Notes under the pieces: generated by a model
Database searches by the model: none
What the model was told of the DNA's origin: nothing
What the model saw: the letters and a program-made list of their open reading frames with translations, nothing else
Origin: an uncultured Eubacteriales bacterium
GTDB taxonomy: Bacteria > Bacillota > Clostridia > Oscillospirales > Oscillospiraceae
DNA: 9,199 nucleotides
Assembly: GCA_902475455.1 (NCBI GenBank)
Contig: CABRZO010000095.1
Span: forward strand, 1-9,199
Direction of reading: 5' to 3'
Part shown: positions 1 to 5,047 of the stretch, piece after piece
Layout: the number at the start of each line of letters is the position of its first letter
How positions within the stretch are numbered: the stretch's first letter is position 1
Made by a program: the position numbers and the translations under genes

Positions 1-2
1 CT

Positions 3-59
3 TTGAGCCCACCCCAGGCAGTCTCCCCCCGATTCGGCAAAGTGACCAAAGAATTGTGA
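3..59 (+). CDS. Possible 3' end of an upstream gene (partial)
   Basis: An open frame enters the window and ends at TGA 57-59; its last residues read VSPRFGKVTKEL. The stop directly abuts a strong terminator hairpin, as expected for the end of a gene, and the third codon positions are mostly G or C like the other genes here. Only 18 codons are visible, so the product cannot be named and the frame could be fortuitous. Confidence 0.3.
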   Translation: MSPPQAVSPRFGKVTKEL

Positions 60-91
60 GAGGGAGAGGCTTCGCCTCTCCCTCTCTTCTT
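58..91 (+). terminator. Rho-independent terminator upstream of ctfA
   Basis: A perfect 13-bp stem (58-70 with 74-86, GAGAGGGAGAGGC and its complement) with a TTC loop is followed by a short pyrimidine run, TTCTT. It would end the transcript of the unseen upstream gene and isolate the ctfAB promoter, whose -35 box starts at the end of the T-run. Confidence 0.75.
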
Positions 92-118
92 GACATTTTT
101 CCTGACCGGTTATACACT
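90..118 (+). promoter_or_regulatory. ctfAB promoter with a possible MarR half-site
   Basis: A consensus -35 TTGACA (90-95) is followed after 17 bp by TACACT (113-118), 4 of 6 to consensus with the key T-A---T bases. Within the spacer, GACCGGTTATA (104-114) matches 9 of 11 positions of AACCAGTTATA (1730-1740) in the operator of the nearby marR gene. Bound protein there would block RNA polymerase. That the MarR protein acts here is inference from this similarity. Confidence 0.6.
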
Positions 119-154
119 TATTATTGCAATGAATAAAAATAGGAGGTAATCTCT

Positions 155-847
155 ATGTCCCTGAATCCCAAATTCCTCACGGCCAAAGAGGCTGCCGCTC
201 TGATCCCCGACGGCGCCAGCGTCATGCTGGGCGGCTTCGTGGGCTGCGGCTCCGCCCTTCAGGTCATCGACGAGCTGTCCAAGCTCCCCACCAAGGACCT
301 GCACCTGATCATCAACGACTCCTCCAAGCTCAACGGCCCCGACGGCGATGAGTACTACTCCTGGGCCAAGCTGTTCCACAACGGCCAGGTCAAGAGCTAT
401 CTGGGCTCCCACCTGGGCACCAACCCCGAGGCCCAGAAGATGCAGGCCTCCGGCGAGCTGCATGTGGACCTGGTGCCCCAGGGCTCCCTGGCTGAGATGA
501 TCCGGGCCGGCGGCTATGGCCTGGGCGCCGTGGTCACCCCCACCGGCGTGGACACCCTGGTGGAGGAGTCCCCCTACTGCATCGGCCGTCAGACCATTGA
601 GGGCCGGGATTACCTGCTGATGAAGCCCGTCACCGCCGAGTGGTGCATCATCAAGGGCTACAAGGTGGACAAGCTGGGCAACGTCTGGTACAAGGGCACC
701 GGCCGTAACTTCAGCCCCCTGATGGCCACCGCCGCCAAGCACGTCATTGTGGAAGCTGAGAACCTGGTGGACGTGGGCGAGATCCTCCCCGAGGACGTCA
801 TGACCCCCGGTATCCTGGTTGACTATATCGTGGAGGTGCAGAAGTAA
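155..847 (+). CDS. ctfA: CoA-transferase family I, alpha subunit (CtfA/AtoD-like)
   Basis: This is the first subunit (230 aa) of a two-subunit family I CoA-transferase, which moves CoA between acyl-CoA and a free acid, for example butyryl-CoA or acetoacetyl-CoA and acetate or acetoacetate. Family signatures are visible: the N-terminal GGFVGCG loop (residues 26-32), VPQGSLAEMIRAGG (107-120), TPTGVDTLVEE (128-138), and NFSPLMATAA (185-194) before the C-terminal TPGILVDYIVEV. The length is normal for AtoD/CtfA/ScoA. The start is set by AGGAGG at 141-146, 8 nt before the ATG. The stop overlaps the start of the beta subunit gene by one base (TAATG), so the two are translationally coupled. Codons are almost all C- or G-ending, suggesting high expression. 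The exact substrate pair cannot be read from the sequence; butyrate-acetoacetate exchange is the favoured guess for a gut butyrate producer. Confidence 0.9.
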   Translation: MSLNPKFLTAKEAAALIPDGASVMLGGFVGCGSALQVIDELSKLPTKDLHLIINDSSKLNGPDGDEYYSWAKLFHNGQVKSYLGSHLGTNPEAQKMQASGELHVDLVPQGSLAEMIRAGGYGLGAVVTPTGVDTLVEESPYCIGRQTIEGRDYLLMKPVTAEWCIIKGYKVDKLGNVWYKGTGRNFSPLMATAAKHVIVEAENLVDVGEILPEDVMTPGILVDYIVEVQK

Positions 848-1554
848 TGGATAAGAAGTACATCAAAGATTTCATCGCCCGTCGTACCGCCCAGGAGCTG
901 AAGGACGGCTTCGTGGTCAACCTGGGCGTGGGCCTGCCCACCCTGTGCACCAAGTACCTGCCGGAGGGCACCAAGATCTGCATCCACGCCGAGGTGGGCA
1001 TCGTGGGCGCCGGCGCCACTCCCGTGGCCGGCGATGCCAACTATGATCCCATGCATGTGGTGGACGCCGGCGGCTCCCCCGCCTCCGTGGCCTATGGCGG
1101 CAGCTTCATCGACTCCGCCTCCAACTTCGGCCTGATCCGCGGCGGCCATGTGGACGCCTGCGTGCTGGGCTGCATGGAGGTTGACGAGGAGGGCTCTCTG
1201 GCCAACTGGATCATCCCCGGCAAGAGCATGGCCGGCATGGGCGGCGCCATGGACCTGTGCTGCGGCGCCAAGGAGGTCATCGTGGCCATGACCCACACTG
1301 CCAAGGGCAACGCCAAGATCCTCAAGAAGTGCAAGCTGCCCCTGACCGCCTCCCACTGCGTCACCATGATCATCACCGAGATGGCCGTGATGAAGATCGT
1401 CAAGGGCGAGGGCATTGTCCTCATGGAGTACAACCCCGAGCTGGGCACCAAGGAGGAGGCTGTGGCCGCCATCCAGGCTGCCACCGAGGCCACCCTCATC
1501 GTCTCCCCGGACCTGAAGCCCATGGAGGGCGATCTGGAGTCCCTGAAGGTCTGA
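847..1554 (+). CDS. ctfB: CoA-transferase family I, beta subunit (CtfB/AtoA-like)
   Basis: This is the catalytic subunit (235 aa) partnering the preceding alpha subunit. The order of motifs is that of AtoA/CtfB/ScoB: NLGVGLPT (25-32), the catalytic-glutamate segment ICIHAEVGIVG (44-54), FIDSASNFGLIRGGHVD (87-103), and the highly conserved ANWIIPGKSMAGMGGAMDL (119-137). Family enzymes form a covalent glutamyl-CoA thioester on the glutamate of a S-E-N-G motif; here the corresponding segment reads A-E-V-G, with the glutamate (E49) retained and its neighbours changed. The gene starts at the A of the ctfA stop codon and has no strong separate ribosome binding site, consistent with coupling. A terminator follows 19 bp after the stop. 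Substrate may be acetoacetate, acetate or another short-chain 3-oxo acid. Confidence 0.9.
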   Translation: MDKKYIKDFIARRTAQELKDGFVVNLGVGLPTLCTKYLPEGTKICIHAEVGIVGAGATPVAGDANYDPMHVVDAGGSPASVAYGGSFIDSASNFGLIRGGHVDACVLGCMEVDEEGSLANWIIPGKSMAGMGGAMDLCCGAKEVIVAMTHTAKGNAKILKKCKLPLTASHCVTMIITEMAVMKIVKGEGIVLMEYNPELGTKEEAVAAIQAATEATLIVSPDLKPMEGDLESLKV

Positions 1555-1572
1555 TTTTCCCCTGTTTGTTCC

Positions 1573-1611
1573 AACGCCGCCCCGTCTCCCCCGAGACCGG
1601 GGCGGCGTTTT
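1573..1611 (+). terminator. Rho-independent terminator of ctfAB
   Basis: Arms AACGCCGCCCCGTCTC (1573-1588) and GAGACCGGGGCGGCGTT (1593-1609) pair with a single bulged G around a CCCC loop, followed by a TTTT run. It closes the two-gene ctfAB operon. Confidence 0.9.
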
Positions 1612-1693
1612 CTCTTGTCCCGGAGGGGCAATAAAAAGAACGATCATTCACCGATGGGATGAAATTTGTTGCAAATTTTTTTGCCCCGGCCCC

Positions 1694-1721
1694 TTGACAT
1701 CCCTAGGGGGCATAGTATAAT
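1694..1721 (+). promoter_or_regulatory. Consensus promoter of marR-CoA-transferase operon
   Basis: A perfect -35 TTGACA (1694-1699) and perfect -10 TATAAT (1716-1721) are separated by 16 bp, predicting a start near 1728. A promoter this close to consensus usually needs a repressor, and one is provided by the operator that begins at the last base of the -10 box. Confidence 0.88.
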
Positions 1722-1758
1722 AGATACATAACCAGTTATATAATCAGTTATGTATCTA
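1721..1758 (+). promoter_or_regulatory. Probable MarR operator (12-bp perfect inverted repeat)
   Basis: TAGATACATAAC (1721-1732) and GTTATGTATCTA (1747-1758) are perfect reverse complements 14 bp apart. Inside lie two tandem near-identical 12-mers, ATAACCAGTTAT (1728-1739) and ATAATCAGTTAT (1740-1751), each itself a palindrome or near-palindrome of the size bound by a MarR dimer. The array covers the predicted transcription start and touches the marR Shine-Dalgarno sequence, the typical place for an autorepressor. Binding by this MarR protein is inference from position and symmetry. Confidence 0.75.
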
Positions 1759-1770
1759 GGAGGTGGGCCC

Positions 1771-2208
1771 ATGCCCCGCACATCCCCCGTCCTGCGGGAG
1801 ACGGTGTGCCACCTGGTCCACCAGGTGGATCATGTCCTGAACCGGGAAAATGCCAAGGCGCTGGAACCCTACGGGGTCACCATGTACCAGGCCATGAGCC
1901 TGATCTATGTGGCGGACCACGAGGGGGAGCGGACGGTGAACCAGCGGGCCATCGAGCGCTTTACCCAGCTGTCCAACCCGGGGGTGACCAAGCTGATCAC
2001 CGCTCTGGAGCGGCAGCAGCTGCTGGAGCGCACCCACGATCCCGAGGACGCCCGCAGCTACATTCTGCGCACCACCCCCAGGGGCCGTGAGATGGCGGAG
2101 ACCTTCCGTCGGCTCATTTTGGAGACGGACCGGCGCTATACCGCCAATCTGACAGCGGAGGAGAGCGGCCAGCTGGTGGCTCTGCTGCAAAAACTCACCA
2201 GGAAATAA
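1771..2208 (+). CDS. MarR-family transcriptional regulator
   Basis: This is a 145-residue winged-helix regulator. After an N-terminal dimerisation helix (about 8-33), the winged-helix DNA-binding domain runs from about 55 to 105: a recognition helix near NPGVTKLITALERQQLL (69-85) and a wing with the family's D-x-R signature, DPEDARSY (90-97). The C-terminal helix completes the dimer interface. The start was chosen because AGGAGGT (1758-1764) lies 6 nt upstream; an upstream in-frame ATG at 1750 lies inside the operator. The gene shares a transcript with the CoA-transferase gene 33 bp downstream, with no terminator between, and its promoter carries a symmetrical operator. MarR proteins often respond to small acids or acyl-CoAs, so sensing a fermentation intermediate is plausible but unproven. 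Confidence 0.88.
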   Translation: MPRTSPVLRETVCHLVHQVDHVLNRENAKALEPYGVTMYQAMSLIYVADHEGERTVNQRAIERFTQLSNPGVTKLITALERQQLLERTHDPEDARSYILRTTPRGREMAETFRRLILETDRRYTANLTAEESGQLVALLQKLTRK

Positions 2209-2241
2209 GGTACACATACATTTGACAGGAGGATCTCGCAC

Positions 2242-3546
2242 ATGAAATTTCAGGAACTCTACGAGAGCAAAAAGGGCACCCTGGAGGACGCTCTGAGCTA
2301 CATCCGCAGCAACGACGCCATCTGCCTGGCCGGCGACTGCAACGAGCCCACGGTGTTCTGCTCCAACCTGCACAAGATCGCTCCCCGGGTGGAGAACGTC
2401 ACCGTGCTGAAGGCCCGGACCGGCAACTTTGAATTCGTCACCGGCGACGGCATGAACGGCCATATCAACACCGGCGGTTTCTTCTACGGCCCCAGCTGGA
2501 AGGTGGGCCATCAGAAGCTGAACACCTCCCTGATCGTCACCGACCTGCCGGACTTTGCCGGCTTTGTGGCGGACTACCGGCCCTGCAACGTGTTTGTGGG
2601 CCAGGTGACCCCCATGGATGAGAACGGCAACTTCCAGATCGGCCTGTGCATGATGTGGGAGGCCGACTCTCTGGCTGCGGTGATGAAACAGCCTGACCAC
2701 CGGATCATCCTGGAGGTCAACCCCAACCAGGTCCGGGTCAAGGGCGGCCTGGAGATCAACATTCAGGATGTCTCCTGCCTCTATGAGGTCAACGAGCCCC
2801 TGCTGACCATCCCCTCCATGGAGCCCACCGAGGTGGAGGACACCATCGGCGGCCTGGTCAGCGAGCTGGTCCACGACGGCGACACCATCCAGCTGGGCAT
2901 CGGCGCTCTGCCCGACGCCGTGGCCCATCACCTGATGGACAAGAAGGATCTGGGCCTGCACACCGAGATGTTTACCTCCGCCATGGGCGAGATGATCCGC
3001 CGGGGCGTCATCACCGGCGAGCGCAAGAACTACTACAAGGGCGTCCATGTGGGTTCCTTCGCCGGCGGCGATCTGGCCCTCTATGAGACCATGCGGGACA
3101 CCCCCACCCTGCGTATTGTCCCCGGCAGCTACGGCGTCAACCCGGTGACCATCATGCAGAACGACAACATGGTGTCCATCAACACCATTCTGGAAATGGA
3201 CCTGACCGGTCAGGTCTGCTCCGAGTCCATCGGTCCCCGTCAGCACTCCGGCTCCGGCGGCGGCTTCTGCTTCGCCTATGGCGCCCTGCACTCCAAGGGC
3301 GGCCGGGGCATCCTGGCCTTCGCCTCCCAGAGCAAGAAGGGACTGCCCAAGATCAAGCCCATGCTGACCCCCGGCGCCGTGGTCACCATCCCCCGGAACT
3401 ATGTGGACTACATCGTCACCGAGTACGGCGTGGCCCGGATGCGGGGCCGCAGCGTCAAGGAGCGCTGCGAGCAGCTGATCTCCATCGCCCATCCCGACGA
3501 TCGTGCCGAGCTGCGCAAGGAAGCTCAGAAGCTGTTCTACATCTGA
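2242..3546 (+). CDS. Acetyl-CoA hydrolase/transferase family CoA-transferase (4-hydroxybutyrate or butyryl-CoA:acetate type)
   Basis: A single-chain, 434-residue CoA-transferase of the Cat2/AbfT/But family, the usual length. Such enzymes exchange CoA between acetyl-CoA and butyrate, 4-hydroxybutyrate or a similar acid in the cytoplasm. Visible signatures are QLGIGALPDAVAHH (217-230), the LHTEMF segment with the expected catalytic glutamate E242, and the glycine-rich HSGSGGGFCFAYGALHSKGGRG (335-356) followed by VVTIPRNYVDYIVTEYGVARMRG (380-402). AGGAGG lies 8-9 nt before the start. The gene is co-transcribed with marR from the operator-controlled promoter and ends in its own terminator. Codon use is strongly biased to C-ending codons, indicating high expression. 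It may perform the last step of butyrate formation, or 4-hydroxybutyrate activation in an amino-acid fermentation route; the motifs do not separate these. Confidence 0.88.
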   Translation: MKFQELYESKKGTLEDALSYIRSNDAICLAGDCNEPTVFCSNLHKIAPRVENVTVLKARTGNFEFVTGDGMNGHINTGGFFYGPSWKVGHQKLNTSLIVTDLPDFAGFVADYRPCNVFVGQVTPMDENGNFQIGLCMMWEADSLAAVMKQPDHRIILEVNPNQVRVKGGLEINIQDVSCLYEVNEPLLTIPSMEPTEVEDTIGGLVSELVHDGDTIQLGIGALPDAVAHHLMDKKDLGLHTEMFTSAMGEMIRRGVITGERKNYYKGVHVGSFAGGDLALYETMRDTPTLRIVPGSYGVNPVTIMQNDNMVSINTILEMDLTGQVCSESIGPRQHSGSGGGFCFAYGALHSKGGRGILAFASQSKKGLPKIKPMLTPGAVVTIPRNYVDYIVTEYGVARMRGRSVKERCEQLISIAHPDDRAELRKEAQKLFYI

Positions 3547-3573
3547 GAACCGCGGATTTTTCCCAAAACACAG

Positions 3574-3612
3574 ACAGCCCTTCCCCGAAAAGGGGAAGGG
3601 CTGTGGGTTTTT
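3574..3612 (+). terminator. Rho-independent terminator of marR-CoA-transferase operon
   Basis: A perfect 13-bp stem (ACAGCCCTTCCCC 3574-3586 with 3592-3604), a GAAAA loop, and a TTTTT run at 3608-3612 lie 28 bp after the stop codon. Confidence 0.92.
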
Positions 3613-3704
3613 CCCTGTTTTCCGGAGGCGGTTCCGGGCGGCCCCTTGGCGCCGGTATTTGGCCGGCATTTCTGTTCCCGCCAAGCTGACCGGTGGGCCT
3701 GAAC

Positions 3705-3724
3705 GGCGGGGGCAAGCCCCCGCC
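3705..3724. repeat. REP-like GC palindrome in intergenic spacer
   Basis: GGCGGGGGC (3705-3713) and GCCCCCGCC (3716-3724) are perfect reverse complements around AA, followed by CTACAAGCCC. It sits in the 256-bp gap between two independently transcribed genes and has no T-run, so it is not a terminator. Its form is like the short palindromic intergenic elements that are dispersed in many Oscillospiraceae genomes; copy number cannot be judged from one window. Confidence 0.5.
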
Positions 3725-3730
3725 CTACAA

Positions 3731-3764
3731 GCCCGTCGGGAGGGTTCCCAGCCCGTCGGGAGGG
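3731..3764. repeat. Short tandem direct repeat GCCCGTCGGGAGGG
   Basis: The 14-mer GCCCGTCGGGAGGG occurs at 3731-3744 and again at 3751-3764, a 20-bp period, immediately after the REP-like palindrome. It looks like a local duplication within the intergenic element. No coding function is seen. Confidence 0.7.
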
Positions 3765-3782
3765 GCGGAAAATCAAAAAGGG

Positions 3783-3811
3783 TGGACACCTGCCCCCGGG
3801 AGGGGTAAACT
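3783..3811 (+). promoter_or_regulatory. Candidate tatD promoter
   Basis: TGGACA (3783-3788) and TAAACT (3806-3811) are separated by 17 bp, 5 of 6 and 4 of 6 to the sigma-A consensus. A promoter is needed here because the preceding operon is terminated. A 6-bp hairpin, CCCGGC with GCCGGG (3833-3847), lies in the predicted leader just before the ribosome binding site. Confidence 0.45.
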
Positions 3812-3868
3812 CAAGGGGACAGTCAAAACAGACCCGGCACCGCCGGGCAGCGGAAAGGATCTGATGTT

Positions 3869-4639
3869 ATGCTCTTTGACACACATGCCCACTATGACGC
3901 CTCCCGGTTTGACGCCGACCGGGAAGCGGTGCTCTCCAGCCTCCCCGGGGCGGGGATCGGCTGGGTGGTGGACCCGGGCTGTGACCTCCCCTCCTCCCAG
4001 AAGGCGGTGGAGCTGGCCCGGCAATTCGACCACGTCTACGCCGCCGTGGGCTTCCAGCCCGAGGAGTGCGGCGGCTACACCTCCGCCGACCTGGAGCAGA
4101 TCCGGGCCCTGGCCCTGTCCTGCCCCAAGGTGGTGGCCATCGGGGAGATCGGCCTGGACTACTACTGGAAGGAGAATCCCCCCCGGGAGCTGCAGCAACG
4201 GTGCTTCCGGGACCACCTGGCCCTGGCCCAGGAGCTGGGTCTGCCGGTGATCGTCCACGACCGGGAGGCCCACCAGGATAGCCTGGCCATCGTCCGGGAG
4301 TTTCCCCGAGTCCGGGGGGTGTTCCACTGCTTTTCCGGCAGCCTGGAGGACGCCAAGACCCTGGTGAAACTGGGCTGGAGCCTGAGCTTCACCGGGGTGG
4401 TCACCTTCAAGAACGCCCGGAAGGCCCTGGAGGTGGCGGCGGCCATCCCGGCGGACCGGCTCATGCTGGAGACCGACTCCCCCTACCTGGCCCCGGAGCC
4501 CAACCGGAGGAAACGCAACGACAGTCGGAATCTGGTGTATATCCGGGATAAAATTGCCGCCCTCCGGGGGATTTCTCCCCAGGAGCTGGAGGAGCAGACC
4601 ACCCGCAACGCCCTGGCCTTCTTTGGCCTTCAGGGATAA
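3869..4639 (+). CDS. tatD: TatD-family metal-dependent hydrolase (deoxyribonuclease)
   Basis: A 256-residue TIM-barrel metallohydrolase of the TatD family, the usual size. TatD proteins are cytoplasmic metal-dependent DNases linked to DNA repair and quality control. The expected metal ligands can be placed: H6 and H8 in DTHAHYD, E93 in GEIGLDYYW, H130 in PVIVHDREA, H153 in VFHCFSG, and D203 in LETDSPYLAPE. The C-terminal KRNDSRNL region (215-222) is the family's K-R-N signature. One deviation is GFQPEE (61-66), where most members have G-x-H-P; that histidine is not one of the metal ligands. AAAGGA (3854-3859) lies 9 nt before the ATG. The gene is a single transcription unit between terminators. 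Confidence 0.92.
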   Translation: MLFDTHAHYDASRFDADREAVLSSLPGAGIGWVVDPGCDLPSSQKAVELARQFDHVYAAVGFQPEECGGYTSADLEQIRALALSCPKVVAIGEIGLDYYWKENPPRELQQRCFRDHLALAQELGLPVIVHDREAHQDSLAIVREFPRVRGVFHCFSGSLEDAKTLVKLGWSLSFTGVVTFKNARKALEVAAAIPADRLMLETDSPYLAPEPNRRKRNDSRNLVYIRDKIAALRGISPQELEEQTTRNALAFFGLQG

Positions 4640-4645
4640 CCCCAG

Positions 4646-4694
4646 AAAAAAAGCGAAAGGACTTCCGGGCCTGAACCGGAAGTCCTTTGCTTTT
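4646..4694. terminator. Bidirectional terminator between tatD and sRNA copy A
   Basis: The 13-bp perfect stem AAAGGACTTCCGG (4656-4668) with 4676-4688, extended by AAAAGC/GCTTTT with one bulged G, has TTTT on the plus strand (4691-4694) and a run of seven T on the minus strand (complement of A 4646-4652). The minus-strand run is the better one, so the hairpin seems built to end a leftward transcript as well as tatD. Confidence 0.9.
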
Positions 4695-4753
4695 AAGAGA
4701 GAGAGAAAAGAGAGGGAGGTATTTGTCATTCCTGCCGTGTTCCTCCTGGGAAC
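4646..4753 (-). ncRNA. Putative small RNA copy A (about 108 nt, anti-SD type)
   Basis: Predicted leftward transcript from +1 G at 4753 to the U-run at 4646. It begins with a 5' hairpin, GUUCC/GGAAC (4753-4739), continues to a single-stranded segment ACAAAUACCUCCCUCUC (4726-4710) that contains a perfect anti-Shine-Dalgarno core UACCUCC, then a CU-repeat tract, and ends in a strong terminator. No conserved reading frame is present. A second copy at 4842-4937 has the same order of parts. The layout resembles regulatory RNAs that block ribosome binding sites, such as the streptococcal csRNAs, but no homology to a named family is claimed. Copy A also has AGGAGG in its hairpin region, which could pair with its own CCUCC. 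Confidence 0.6.
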
Positions 4754-4759
4754 GATGTT

Positions 4760-4813
4760 ATCATACCCAATAAATACGGCCAAATCATGACGGAGTTATG
4801 AACCTTTTGTAAA
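4760..4813 (-). promoter_or_regulatory. Response-regulator-type promoter of sRNA copy A (Pho-box-like)
   Basis: Reading the minus strand, hexamers TTTACA (4813-4808), TTCATA (4802-4797) and GTCATG (4791-4786) repeat every 11 bp, with a weaker fourth, GCCGTA (4780-4775), in phase. TATGAT (4765-4760) follows the third hexamer after 20 bp. There is no good -35 box at the usual distance, which suggests an activator. PhoB/PhoP and other OmpR-family regulators bind 11-bp-phased direct repeats, and TTCATAA...GTCA resembles the PhoB box; which regulator acts here is inference. Confidence 0.6.
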
Positions 4814-4841
4814 GGGTGGTTCGCCCCCTAAGGATTTGGAC

Positions 4842-4883
4842 AAAAAGTTGCCCCGGTCCCTGAAGGGACCGGGGCGCGTTTTT
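4842..4883. terminator. Bidirectional terminator of sRNA copy B
   Basis: Perfect 11-bp stem GCCCCGGTCCC (4850-4860) with GGGACCGGGGC (4865-4875), loop TGAA. TTTTT follows on the plus strand (4879-4883) and on the minus strand (complement of A 4842-4846). No plus-strand gene needs it, so its likely client is the leftward small RNA. Confidence 0.88.
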
Positions 4884-4937
4884 GAGAGAGAGAGAAAAGA
4901 GAGAGGGAGGTATTTGTAGCTGCTGTTCCTTTGGAAC
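4842..4937 (-). ncRNA. Putative small RNA copy B (about 96 nt, anti-SD type)
   Basis: Second copy of the module. Predicted +1 is G4937, again the first base of a GUUCC/GGAAC hairpin (4937-4925). The segment ACAAAUACCUCCCUCUC (4917-4901) is identical to copy A over 17 nt. The CU tract beyond it is longer by two dinucleotides in total, and the terminator stem has a different sequence but the same position. The region between the hairpin and the anti-SD segment has diverged. Conservation of promoter, hairpin and anti-SD segment with drift elsewhere is what selection on an RNA would leave. It lies downstream of gpr on the same strand with no terminator between, so gpr read-through could also produce it. 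Confidence 0.6.
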
Positions 4938-4943
4938 AACTTT

Positions 4944-4997
4944 ATCATAAAATACATTCGTTTCCAAACCGTGACCAAATTATGAATTGTTTGTAAA
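4944..4997 (-). promoter_or_regulatory. Response-regulator-type promoter of sRNA copy B (Pho-box-like)
   Basis: On the minus strand: TTTACA (4997-4992), TTCATA (4986-4981), GTCACG (4975-4970), then the weaker GAAACG (4964-4959), all on an 11-bp period, and TATGAT (4949-4944) 20 bp after the third hexamer. Spacing is identical to copy A although the intervening bases differ, which supports a functional operator plus -10 element. Confidence 0.6.
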
Positions 4998-5047
4998 CAC
5001 GAATTATTTTCTATGGGTGCACAGATGTGTGTTTCCGGCGGAATCCC

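Noticed and set aside
823..1647. Long minus-strand open frames opposite ctfAB (also 110-742 and 1092-1631)
   Set aside because: These are shadows of ctfA and ctfB caused by GC-rich third positions; no promoter, ribosome binding site or recognisable domain.
1750..1770. ATG at 1750 as the marR start
   Set aside because: It lies within the operator repeat, upstream of the AGGAGG that serves the ATG at 1771.
1756..3789. A 677-codon open frame on the minus strand opposite marR and the CoA-transferase gene
   Set aside because: It is antisense to two well supported genes, has a repetitive low-complexity G/H/A/L-rich translation without any family motif, and arises from the strong C-ending codon bias of the plus strand.
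3773..4783. A 336-codon minus-strand frame opposite tatD
   Set aside because: Low-complexity antisense shadow of tatD with no ribosome binding site; the true signals in its upstream part are small RNA elements.
4720..4790. A plus-strand small protein after the GGGAGG at 4714-4719, repeated after 4910
   Set aside because: No start codon lies at a usable distance, and the two copies encode unrelated peptides, so conservation is not at protein level. The conserved strand logic fits leftward RNAs.
4884..4917. GA repeats as a CRISPR or simple satellite
   Set aside because: Only two diverged units about 190 bp apart exist, with promoter and terminator signals around each; there are no repeat-spacer arrays in the window.
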